NCBI GenBank assembly: GCA_964642855.1
Contig: CAZXSK010000090.1
Location: 1-12,250, forward strand
Length of the DNA: 12,250 bases
Reading direction: 5' to 3'
From: CAZXSK01 sp964642855
GTDB taxonomy: Bacteria; Planctomycetota; Phycisphaerae; SM23-33
Position 1 is the first letter of the stretch; each line of letters opens with the position of its first letter. Below are positions 1-7,228 of this stretch, piece by piece. The notes under the pieces are model-generated. The model was not told the origin of the DNA. It was given only the letters and a program-made list of their open reading frames with translations, and searched no databases. A program made the translations under genes and the position numbers.

Positions 1-365
1 ACATTCACTTCCACCACCTCAGCCTTGCCCTGGTAGGCCTTGCGGAGGCGGGCGATGGTGGGCTTGAGACGCAGACAGGGGGGACACGTCGGCGAGGAGA
101 AATCCACAAGCACCGGCTGGTCGGACTCCAGCACGCGTGAGCGGAAGGTCTCTTCATTTACCACGGGAACTTCGCCCCGAACCCCGGCGGCCATCAGTGC
201 TGGGGCGAGCATATTCGTCGCCAGCACGCCGACGACCAGTCCGACAAACGCACCCCGCCTGGGGTTGCCAGCGATGAGGCAACGTTTGGAGGAGCATTTC
301 ATCGCCCAGCCGGCGAAAGCTCCGATGCCCAGTCCGGCCGCTGCACCGATCAACAGGTAAAGCAT
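1..365 (-). CDS. Membrane-anchored thioredoxin-like protein, CPPC active site (C-terminus cut by window edge)
   Basis: The 121 visible codons give an N-terminal membrane part and the beginning of a thioredoxin fold. Residues 2-20 are a Gly/Ala-rich hydrophobic helix. A short loop follows with C24, C29 and a 'GNPRRG' stretch, then a second hydrophobic segment at about 39-60. This pattern resembles small DUF6132-type membrane proteins. From about residue 66 the sequence is thioredoxin-like: 'QPVLVDFSSPTCPPC' carries the redox pair C94 and C97 (CPPC instead of the usual CGPC), and a helix follows. The cis-proline and later strands lie outside the window. I chose ATG 365 because GGGAG sits 7 nt upstream; an ATG two codons earlier (371) lies 1 nt from the same GGGAG, which is too close. 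The domain probably faces the periplasm and handles thiol exchange. It lies 137 bp downstream of the sigma/anti-sigma pair on the same strand, so it could be a late gene of that operon; I see no clear terminator between them. Confidence 0.85.
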   Translation of the reverse strand, partial: MLYLLIGAAAGLGIGAFAGWAMKCSSKRCLIAGNPRRGAFVGLVVGVLATNMLAPALMAAGVRGEVPVVNEETFRSRVLESDQPVLVDFSSPTCPPCLRLKPTIARLRKAYQGKAEVVEVN

Positions 366-502
366 TCGCATTCTCCCGCTATAAAAGTCGCGTAATTCTT
401 GCGTCCATCGTAAGAACGCGGGAGCCCGGGGAATGGTTCCACGGTCACGGTGCAGTTGCGGGAAGGGTTTACGGTGCGCAGGGCGAAAGAAGGAGGGGAG
501 TA

Positions 503-1264
503 TTACTGGCCGGTCTGGCTGGTTGCAGGCTTCGCACGCGAGACGATCGACGAGAGGATCGTCTCGAGCTTTTCGACGGGGATCTCGCCGGCGCGGCCTA
601 CCACAACGTAGGTCTCATCGCCGAGCCGCCTGGCGAGCATGCGGTCCCGCTCGTAGGCGCAGAGCCAGTAGTCCGTGTCCCCGTCGCCGGTGTGCGTGAA
701 CTCCAGTTGTTGAGGCGTTTCACGGCAGATGATCACCGACACTTCGCCTTCGGGGATGCGCGTGAGGTAGCTCGACGCGAACCGCCGGGCGGTTTTGCTG
801 CATGCACCCACCAGCGACAGGCGGGGGCAGTCCGGCAGGATCGGCCGGTGTCCGACATGCTTCTCGAGGTAGGCGCACAGCTCGTTCGCGTCGGACGTTT
901 CGCGGAAGGTCTTGCACCGCGTAAGGTTCTTGAGATGCACGAACGCCACTTTTTCCGGCGGAGAGGCGTGCGTGGATCCGCCGGTCAGAAGGAGAACCGA
1001 GGCAACGATGACCACTGCTGCGGCTGCTCCGAGTCCCGCTCCGAGTTTCAGCAGCCTCGGGAAGGTCAGCACCCGACGGGATTGTGGTTGCTTGGCATCG
1101 GCTGGGGGGGTCTCGATCTCGCGTCGCACCTGCTCCCGCAACTGGCTGACGAAATCATCGGACGGTCGAACCGATCCCATCGCGGCGCGCAGCCTTCGGG
1201 CGAGCGCCTCCTGGTCGGCCTGGAGCTGATCGTCCGGCTGGGATGGCTGGTACTGATCGCTCAT
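503..1264 (-). CDS. Membrane anti-sigma factor (partner of the upstream ECF sigma factor)
   Basis: This 253-residue protein has a cytoplasmic N-terminal part (1-70, rich in Gln, Asp and Arg), one transmembrane helix at about 75-94, and an extracytoplasmic domain of about 155 residues. The N-terminal part lacks the HxxxCxxC motif of zinc-containing anti-sigma factors. The C-terminal domain, with 'EGEVSVIIC' and a 'RLGDETYVVVG' strand before a final helix, resembles the sensory domains of other single-pass anti-sigma factors. It has six cysteines (117, 130, 146, 155, 180, 202), all on the outside, so up to three disulfides are possible. The ATG overlaps the TGA of the sigma gene (ATGA), which implies translational coupling; GGGGAG lies about 11 nt upstream. 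The role as sigma antagonist rests mainly on gene order and topology. The sensed signal is unknown. Confidence 0.85.
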   Translation of the reverse strand: MSDQYQPSQPDDQLQADQEALARRLRAAMGSVRPSDDFVSQLREQVRREIETPPADAKQPQSRRVLTFPRLLKLGAGLGAAAAVVIVASVLLLTGGSTHASPPEKVAFVHLKNLTRCKTFRETSDANELCAYLEKHVGHRPILPDCPRLSLVGACSKTARRFASSYLTRIPEGEVSVIICRETPQQLEFTHTGDGDTDYWLCAYERDRMLARRLGDETYVVVGRAGEIPVEKLETILSSIVSRAKPATSQTGQ

Positions 1265-1824
1265 GGGTCCATTCGCTCCCCGGCGAGTCCGAGATCGCGC
1301 GCGTGCTCCCGGAGGCGTTCCTTGAGGGCGTTGCGGGCCCGGCTGGTCCTGCTCTTGACGGTTCCGACGGCTACGGACATGATCTCGCCGACTTCATCGT
1401 GCTTGAGTTCTTCCACGTCGCTGAGGTAGAGCGTCAGTCTCTGATCTTCGGGCAGTTCCATCAGCGCCTTGATGATCTGCTCGTCGGAGAAGTTCTCCAG
1501 CAGGTCGCGGGCGTCGGTCCAGCGGGTCTGATCTTCGGGAGTCGACGACGTATCGGGAAGCAGGGCTTCCTCGGCCTGGAGTTCCGGGCCTTTGACCTTG
1601 CGGTGCCGTAGTTCGTCGATCCACGTATTCCGCATGATCCGAAGCAGCCAAGCCTTGCAGTTGGAGCCCTCGCGGTACGACTCGAATCGCTCCAATGCCT
1701 TCAGCACCGTCGTCTGCGTGAGATCTTCGGCCATCGCACGCTGGCCTGACATGGCCATCGCCGCCCGATAGAGCGTGTCCAGGTAAGGCAGGACGGTGGA
1801 TTCGAATTGGTTTCGGTCGGCCAT
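1261..1824 (-). CDS. ECF-type RNA polymerase sigma factor
   Basis: At 187 residues this has the normal length of an ECF (sigma-70 family group 4) factor. Region 2 spans about 10-76: 'MAEDLTQTTVLKALERF' binds core polymerase and 'KAWLLRIMRNTWIDELR' is the -10 recognition helix area. A variable linker (about 77-115) carries no region 3. Region 4 spans about 117-172: 'ELPEDQRLTLYLSDVEELKHDEVGEIMSVAVGTVKSRTSRAR' positions form the helix-turn-helix that reads the -35 element. The start ATG at 1824 has AGGAAG about 9 nt upstream. It is presumably held at the membrane by the overlapping downstream gene product and released by a signal. The upstream promoter looks like a housekeeping type, so autoregulation is not evident. 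Confidence 0.95.
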   Translation of the reverse strand: MADRNQFESTVLPYLDTLYRAAMAMSGQRAMAEDLTQTTVLKALERFESYREGSNCKAWLLRIMRNTWIDELRHRKVKGPELQAEEALLPDTSSTPEDQTRWTDARDLLENFSDEQIIKALMELPEDQRLTLYLSDVEELKHDEVGEIMSVAVGTVKSRTSRARNALKERLREHARDLGLAGERMDP

Positions 1825-1914
1825 CTGCGAAAACTTCCTTCGGAGCCCCGGTCATCCGGGCTTCCTGGCTGCTGCCACGTTTCGGCCAGTGGCGGCAAAC
1901 CCTTTCCCTGACGT

Positions 1915-1943
1915 ATCATCCTGCCTGGAGAGGAGCTTGTCAA
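1915..1943 (-). promoter_or_regulatory. Sigma-70-type promoter for the sigma/anti-sigma operon
   Basis: On the minus strand a perfect TTGACA (1938-1943) is followed after exactly 17 nt by GATGAT (1915-1920; four of six matches to TATAAT). The start point would be near 1908, giving a leader of about 84 nt before the sigma ATG at 1824. It lies in the 236-bp divergent region shared with the GAF/HD-GYP gene, where I saw no convincing plus-strand promoter. It is a motif match only. Confidence 0.5.
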
Positions 1944-2060
1944 CCCGCGGCGGGAGACAAAACCAACCACTATATTGTACGCATTCCGCACGCACCCGGC
2001 CGCTCCGCGACGGGCGCACCTTTCTGCGGGAAACTAACTTACGCAGCCCGAGCTTACTCA

Positions 2061-3305
2061 ATGGCCAGTCCGATCTGGTCGACGATAGGTACAACCATTA
2101 CGCGGGAGCCCTGCGCCCCGAGGGGAGCGTTGCTGTTGCAAGGCGCTGTCGAACAAGATGATAGGTCGATCCTGCAGCAACTGGCGGGGATCGGTTCGCC
2201 GTTCACCGGCTCGGGCGATACCATCGACGTGCTCGATCACGTGCTGCGCGAAGCCCGGCGGGCGATTCACGCCGAAGCCGGAACCCTCTACACCGTTTCC
2301 GGAGGGGACCTGGAGTTCGTCCTTGCCCAGAACGACCGCGTCGACGCGGGCGAGATCTCCCGCGAGCTGGCCGGGACTCGCAAGCCCGTCTCACGCGAGT
2401 CGCTGTCCGGGTTCGTCGCCGAGACCGGCATCGTCATCAACGTCCCCGATGCCCGGAACCTGCCCGAGGGCACGCCGTTCCGCATCGCCAGCATCGACAA
2501 ACAGACCGGCTATCGGACACGCAGCATCCTCGCTGCCCCGCTTCCCGGACCGGACGGGACATGCCTCGGCGTCGTCGAACTGTTCAACTGCATCGACGCT
2601 GACGGAAACGTGGTGGCCTTCCCCGAAGAGGATATCCCCAACATCGAAGCGCTGGCCTCCGTGGCGGCCGTTGCGATCCACAACATCCGCCTCCAGGAGC
2701 AGCTCAAGAGCGCCCATCTCGACACGATCATCCGCCTGTCGGTAGCGGCTGAGTATCGCGACGACGACACCGCTGCCCACATCCGGCGGATCTCGGTGGG
2801 CTCGGCGATCCTCGCCCGCAGCCTGCGCCTGCCCGGTTGGCAGGTGGAACTCATCGAGTACGCCAGCCCGATGCACGACATCGGCAAGATCGGCATTCCC
2901 GATTCCATCCTCCGCAAGGACGGCGCCCTGACGCCCGAGGAACGCGCAGCGATGCAGCAGCACACGCTCATCGGGGCGAAGATCCTCGAAAACCCCAAGA
3001 CCGACGTCATCGCGATGGCCCGCGAGGTGGCGCTGTCGCACCACGAACGCTGGGACGGGCTGGGCTACCCCTACGCATTGGCCGGCGAGGAAATCCCCCT
3101 GCCCGCGCGGGTCGTATCGGTGGCCGATGTCTTCGACGCGCTGCTGTCCAAACGCTGCTATAAAGAAGCCTATCCTTTCGCCCGCGCCGTGAAGATCATC
3201 CGCGAAAACTCGGGCAAGCACTTCGACCCCCGCGTGGTTCAGGCGTTCGAGAACTCCATGCCCGAACTGGAGTCCAGCTTCCGGCGATACGCCGACGAGT
3301 CCTAG
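2061..3305 (+). CDS. GAF plus HD-GYP domain protein, probable cyclic-di-GMP phosphodiesterase
   Basis: A 414-residue cytoplasmic signalling protein. A GAF sensor domain occupies about 53-210, and 'IHNIRLQEQLKSAH' links it helically to an HD-GYP domain at about 218-405. The HD-GYP metal and substrate residues are all visible: E231 and H240 in the first helix, H272-D273 with K276 ('MHDIGKIGIPD'), H301, H327-H328, 'WDGLGYP' with the GYP signature at 335-337, and D356 in 'VADVFDAL'. Members of this family hydrolyse c-di-GMP to pGpG or GMP. No membrane segment is present, so the GAF domain probably senses a cytoplasmic ligand. The start is uncertain: ATG 2061 has no ribosome binding site, whereas TTG 2136 (residue 26) has AGGGGAG 8 nt upstream. 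The first 25 residues do not look like a conserved domain. Confidence 0.93.
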   Translation: MASPIWSTIGTTITREPCAPRGALLLQGAVEQDDRSILQQLAGIGSPFTGSGDTIDVLDHVLREARRAIHAEAGTLYTVSGGDLEFVLAQNDRVDAGEISRELAGTRKPVSRESLSGFVAETGIVINVPDARNLPEGTPFRIASIDKQTGYRTRSILAAPLPGPDGTCLGVVELFNCIDADGNVVAFPEEDIPNIEALASVAAVAIHNIRLQEQLKSAHLDTIIRLSVAAEYRDDDTAAHIRRISVGSAILARSLRLPGWQVELIEYASPMHDIGKIGIPDSILRKDGALTPEERAAMQQHTLIGAKILENPKTDVIAMAREVALSHHERWDGLGYPYALAGEEIPLPARVVSVADVFDALLSKRCYKEAYPFARAVKIIRENSGKHFDPRVVQAFENSMPELESSFRRYADES

Positions 3306-3385
3306 CTGTCCGCCTCGGCGATACGCTCACCCACGGGCCCGGCCTGGCCTTTCTCTGACCGCCCGCTACCATCTCCCCTCCGCGC

Positions 3386-3394
3386 TGTTAGAAT
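3386..3394 (+). promoter_or_regulatory. Possible extended -10 promoter for the heparinase-like gene
   Basis: TGT followed by TAGAAT forms an extended -10 element (TGn plus five of six matches to TATAAT). No good -35 lies 16-18 nt upstream. Transcription would start near 3401, with a leader of about 59 nt before the ATG at 3460. The element sits in the 154-bp gap after the HD-GYP gene, so the lyase-like gene may have its own promoter rather than only read-through. Confidence 0.35.
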
Positions 3395-3459
3395 GATTAG
3401 CCGACGACTTCGCCTGCCGGGGCAGCGACCGACCGAGAAACTGAACCACAGGAGCCCCG

Positions 3460-5904
3460 ATGTCTCTGCCAAGCCGCGTCTCCCTACTGTTGCTGACCGC
3501 CGCGCTGATCCTCGCGATCCCCCAGCCCGCAGCCGGCGATTCTCCCGCCAAGCCCGCGGACGTCTCCCACCCCTTCATGCTCTGGACCAAGGACGACTTC
3601 GCCACCCTCGCCAAACGCCTGGACGCCGAGCCGTACAAGAGCATCTACGCAGACATGAAGCAAAGCCGTCACAACGGCGTCAAGTCACTGGCGAACCTCA
3701 TCGCCTGGGGCGCCCTGGGTAACGAAGAAGCAGCCGAGAAGGAGAAGAAGCACTTCCTCTCGGTCATCCGCTCGCCCGCCCCCCGCGGCGGCGCGCAGTG
3801 GATCAACGTCCTGCGATACGACGTGCTCTACGACCGGCTCACCGTGAAGGAGCGCCGCGAGTACCGCGACTTCGCCGAAACGTACATCAAGCACGGCATC
3901 TCCGACAATGCCGTCCTCGACCCGAACGTATTCAACGATTCCCGCAACTACTCCCGGTATGACGCGCGGCGATACTCCCGCACGAACTGGCTGCCGAATA
4001 TCATCTGGCCGCGGAAGGTCAGCGGCAACCTGATCGCCACCTCGCTCCGGGAGGGCGATCGCATCCGCCGGGCCTGGGGCGCCTACGGCAGCTGGCAGTA
4101 CTACTTCGACGACTACCTCTGCGACGTGGGCTTCTACAGCGAGGAGTTCAGCAAAATGGGCTCCACGCCCGGGGCCATGCTCGTCAACTGCCTCGCGCTG
4201 GACCGCCTGGGCCTCGGCAAGCTGGGCTTCGGGTACGAGGGCGACCTCTCCAACGGGCGGCGCGTGACGAGGGGGCCGACCATGCGGGGGCACATCGAGA
4301 GCCTCATCCACCTGGGCTATCCGCGGGTGGACATCGGCTCGCAGCGGCCTCACTACCCGATGGTGACCATGGGCGATCTTCGACAGGGCGGCAGCAGCCA
4401 GAAGGGCGATTTCCGCGCGCCCGGCCTGCAGCATTCGATCGTCGTTGGATACCTTCCCAATGGAAACGGAGGGAACACCCGTTGGAACGCGCCCGGCGCC
4501 TGGGGCGGCGAGAAACGCGGAAACCATCCGCAGTGGGACGGCTATTCGCAGTTCACGCCAAAGATGCAGCTGCCCCTGTGGTTCGAACTCGGCCACAAAC
4601 GCTGGCCGGAGTCGGGCTTCGGGTACTTCCTCGCGCAGATGCGACGCCCCGGAGACGACGCCTACGCACCCTCGCTGATGTGGGGCGTCGAGCCCGTCGC
4701 ACCGGGTGACGTCAATCCCCCGGCTGCTCCGTCCGCGATCTGGCCGGAGCGCGGCATCGTGATGCTCCGCCACCTCGAGACCTCCGACTACTGGGAGTCG
4801 CCCGAACCGGCCGTGGCGATGCGCCTGGCGACCGGCTACGCCCACCACGTCAACGACAGCTTCGCGCTGCTGGGCTACTACGCGCTCAACCGCCCGATCT
4901 ACGTCAACCGGCAGGTCACGCCGGGCTACGCGAAGGACTGGTCCCGCAGCATCCAGAGCCATTGCGGCGTCACCGTCGACGCAGCCGAGCCGGAGTTCAC
5001 CGACGAGACCCTCACGCGCAAGGTCTTCACCGCACCGGTCAAGATCTCCCTCGCCTCCAGCGACGAAGTCTACCCCGGTGTGCAGCTCACCCGCGCGCTG
5101 CTGCTGACGGGGGAGTACCTGCTGGACGTCACCCGCCTTGCCGGCGAGAAGGAGCACCGTTACGACTGGCTGGTCCACGCCCTCGGCGAGGCGACCTGCG
5201 ACGACGCCTCCGCCTGGAAGCAGGCTGAATTGCCCGACGGCCTGGAGAAGCTCGCCAATGTCAGGAAGTACCGCGCCGGCGAAGACGGCTGGCAGCTGAC
5301 CGCGCTGCAGACCTGCGCGCTGGACGACCCCTCCGAGGCCACGCTGCCGGAATCGTGGTACGCCCGCAAGGTGGGCGTGCGGGTGCAGATGCTCGGGGCG
5401 GAGGGGCTGGACGTCTACACCGCCCGGACGCCGCTGCCTGTCGAGAAATATCGCGACGCCGACGGCAAACGAAAACAGCGCCAGCGTCCCAGCGAAACCG
5501 GCGGGGTGACGATCATCGCCTCGCGCAAGGCCAGGGACGCCACCTTCGCCGCCCTGCACCAGCCGTTCGAGAAGGGCACCTTCCCGGAGATGACGTTCCG
5601 CCGATGGGCGTCGGGCGAGGATGGCGCCCTGGGCGTGTCGGTCGTCTCGGAGAAGGCGGGCGTAAACGATCTGGCCTTCGTGCAGCTTTCCCCGACAGCC
5701 AGGGCTGTCACGCTGACCCGCGGCCACGAGTCGGTAACCTTCACCGGCCAGGCGTGGATACGTCGAAGCCGGGAGGCCGTCGAAGTCATCGGCGGTGTGA
5801 CCGCGCTGAAGCTTACGGTCCAGGGCAACCCGGCCGTGCGGGTTGGTGGCGCGGCGGTCAAGGCGACGATCCGCGACGGCGTGGCGACCTGGTCGGCGGA
5901 GTAG
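3460..5904 (+). CDS. Secreted heparinase II/III-like protein (polysaccharide lyase superfamily)
   Basis: This 814-residue protein begins with a signal peptide (about 1-26, cut after 'PQPAAG'). 'HPFMLWTKDDFATLAKRL' (37-54) matches the usual first helix of bacterial heparinase/alginate-lyase-like proteins. A mostly helical toroid region follows to about 400, containing 'YSRTNWLPNIIW' (172-183) and 'DDYLCDVGFYSEEFSKM' (217-233). The beta-sandwich part starts near 428: 'WPERGIVMLR', then 'GYAHHVNDSFALLGYYALNRPIYVN' positions 459-483 with H462, H463 and D466, and 'SRSIQSHCGVTVD' (495-507). These match the HxHxD and R...HN-type motifs of the family. 'RALLLTGEYLLDVTRLAGEKEH' positions match the next conserved block. 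It probably acts on an acidic polysaccharide outside the cytoplasm; the substrate is unknown. I do not see the typical NNH and EGS-Y catalytic motifs of the toroid (see findings). AGGAG lies 5 nt before the ATG. Confidence 0.85.
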   Translation: MSLPSRVSLLLLTAALILAIPQPAAGDSPAKPADVSHPFMLWTKDDFATLAKRLDAEPYKSIYADMKQSRHNGVKSLANLIAWGALGNEEAAEKEKKHFLSVIRSPAPRGGAQWINVLRYDVLYDRLTVKERREYRDFAETYIKHGISDNAVLDPNVFNDSRNYSRYDARRYSRTNWLPNIIWPRKVSGNLIATSLREGDRIRRAWGAYGSWQYYFDDYLCDVGFYSEEFSKMGSTPGAMLVNCLALDRLGLGKLGFGYEGDLSNGRRVTRGPTMRGHIESLIHLGYPRVDIGSQRPHYPMVTMGDLRQGGSSQKGDFRAPGLQHSIVVGYLPNGNGGNTRWNAPGAWGGEKRGNHPQWDGYSQFTPKMQLPLWFELGHKRWPESGFGYFLAQMRRPGDDAYAPSLMWGVEPVAPGDVNPPAAPSAIWPERGIVMLRHLETSDYWESPEPAVAMRLATGYAHHVNDSFALLGYYALNRPIYVNRQVTPGYAKDWSRSIQSHCGVTVDAAEPEFTDETLTRKVFTAPVKISLASSDEVYPGVQLTRALLLTGEYLLDVTRLAGEKEHRYDWLVHALGEATCDDASAWKQAELPDGLEKLANVRKYRAGEDGWQLTALQTCALDDPSEATLPESWYARKVGVRVQMLGAEGLDVYTARTPLPVEKYRDADGKRKQRQRPSETGGVTIIASRKARDATFAALHQPFEKGTFPEMTFRRWASGEDGALGVSVVSEKAGVNDLAFVQLSPTARAVTLTRGHESVTFTGQAWIRRSREAVEVIGGVTALKLTVQGNPAVRVGGAAVKATIRDGVATWSAE

Positions 5905-5961
5905 CTTCGGACGAGGCCGGCAGGTCGAAACCTTGGGAACAGGGCCACGCGCTTCGGAGCA

Positions 5962-5981
5962 GCCTCGGCCGGCTGCGAGGC
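5962..5981. terminator. Hairpin between convergent genes, weak bidirectional terminator candidate
   Basis: GCCTCG (5962-5967) and CGAGGC (5976-5981) form a perfect 6-bp stem with an 8-nt loop. It lies in the 87 bp between the plus-strand heparinase-like gene (stop 5904) and the minus-strand HEAT-like gene (stop 5992). No T-tract follows on either strand, so it is at best an atypical terminator. Confidence 0.3.
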
Positions 5982-5991
5982 AGGAGGGCCG

Positions 5992-7161
5992 CTACGGTTC
6001 GACGTTGTCCGCCTTGGCCTTTCGGAGCTTCTTCGCGTCAGCAAGGGCCTGCTTGACCGCCCGCTTGCGGAACTTGTCGGTGTCCTCGGTGTCCGGGAAA
6101 CCGTACTGGTAGTAGTCGTCGGCCAGCCTGCGCCACGGCTGATCCCTCACCATACCGTAGTCCTCGGGCTGTTTGCCCATCAGCAGAATGACCGCTGCGA
6201 GGACTGCGTCGTGTCGGTACTCGATGACGATCTCCTGAGTGTTCGAGGCGATGTACATAGTCGATCGCGGCGCGTTGTCTTCGCGGCCCAGCTCCTTGCA
6301 CAGGGCGGGGATGGTCGACGTTGCTTCCATGTTCACGAGCGTCCAGGCAATCAGGAAGTCGCGGTCGAACTCCGGGTCCGACGACAGCATGATCTCCGCC
6401 AGCTCCGCCTCGTGGCGCTTCCCGCCGTTGCTCGCAAGGGCCTTGAACGCCCTGTGTACCAGTTGGCGGATCTCGGTCCGGAACTCGCCCTCACCGACGG
6501 TGGCCTTCATGGTGTCGTACTTGAGTTCCCACCAGTGCTCGCGCTCCATTCGCCCCAGCAGGTCCAGGCAGCCGGTTGCGACGTCGGGGCTGTCCTTGAT
6601 CCGCAGCTTGCCGATCTTCGTGATTGCTCCGTGAACGACCATCAGGTTCGGGTCCCGAATCGCCAGGCCCAGCAAGGCCTCGGCCTTGTCCTCGTCTCCG
6701 CCGAGGCTCCAGGCCACCTTGATCCGTGCATTGGGATCGGGCGAGAGCATGGCGGTGAAGTCGTTGGCCTTGCCCGTCGAGCGGGCCTTTGTGAGCCATG
6801 TGGCGACGGTCTTCCTCGCGGCGGGCGTCAGCCTCGCAACGTGGCGGACCAGCTCCAGCGACGTGGTGATCTCGTCGCACAGTCGGCCGGCTGCCCTGTG
6901 GGTGTTGGGGTCTTCGGAGGTCATCGGAATCGCCAACTGCAGCGCGAGATTCCGCCCGACGCCCTGGAGATCGAGGTACGCGTCGTTGCGCGCGGTGCCC
7001 AGTTCGCTGTCGAGGTCCTCGGCCCGGGAGGCCATCTCACGCGCGAATCGCTCCGGCCAGTCGGGCTGCGATTCATCCCCGGCCAGGCCCGGCCCGATCC
7101 CGATCGAAATCAACACACATGTCGCGACGAGTCCAGCGGTCGTCAGCCATCGTATCTGCAT
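5992..7161 (-). CDS. Secreted HEAT-like helical protein of unknown function
   Basis: A 389-residue protein with a signal peptide (about 1-28: 'MQIRW', a hydrophobic core, then 'GPGLAG'). The mature part is almost entirely helical. Stretches such as 'KVAWSLGGDEDKAEALLGLAIRDP', read over its residues, and 'FLIAWTLVNMEATSTIPALCKEL' have the spacing of HEAT or armadillo-type repeats (a helix, a short turn, then a helix ending in 'P.L...L'). The tail is Lys/Arg/Ala-rich. I see no enzymatic motif. The start ATG has GGAGAG 7 nt upstream. It is the last of four co-directional genes, 67 bp behind the Tim44/TerB gene, so it is probably co-transcribed. It could be the periplasmic scaffold of a complex whose other members sit in the membrane and cytoplasm; this is inference from position alone. 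Confidence 0.75.
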   Translation of the reverse strand: MQIRWLTTAGLVATCVLISIGIGPGLAGDESQPDWPERFAREMASRAEDLDSELGTARNDAYLDLQGVGRNLALQLAIPMTSEDPNTHRAAGRLCDEITTSLELVRHVARLTPAARKTVATWLTKARSTGKANDFTAMLSPDPNARIKVAWSLGGDEDKAEALLGLAIRDPNLMVVHGAITKIGKLRIKDSPDVATGCLDLLGRMEREHWWELKYDTMKATVGEGEFRTEIRQLVHRAFKALASNGGKRHEAELAEIMLSSDPEFDRDFLIAWTLVNMEATSTIPALCKELGREDNAPRSTMYIASNTQEIVIEYRHDAVLAAVILLMGKQPEDYGMVRDQPWRRLADDYYQYGFPDTEDTDKFRKRAVKQALADAKKLRKAKADNVEP

Positions 7162-7228
7162 TTCCGTTCTCTCCGGTTCGTATTGATTCGGTACTCCTCG
7201 GCCTGGGCGGCGCGAGTGGCGATGGCGC

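Noticed and set aside
1944..1954. Short inverted repeat CCCGC-G-GCGGG next to the sigma operon -35, as a possible operator
   Set aside because: Only 5 bp per arm of pure G/C in GC-rich DNA, with a single-base centre; expected by chance.
3334..3358. GGCC-type hairpin followed by TTTCTC after the HD-GYP gene, as a possible terminator
   Set aside because: The stem is only 4 bp with an interrupted T-tract; too weak to call.
3685..5727. 680-codon open frame on the minus strand antisense to the heparinase-like gene
   Set aside because: It is a by-product of GC-rich codon use. The product is Arg/Gly/Val-rich without domain pattern, while the plus strand encodes a signal peptide, known motifs and a good ribosome binding site.
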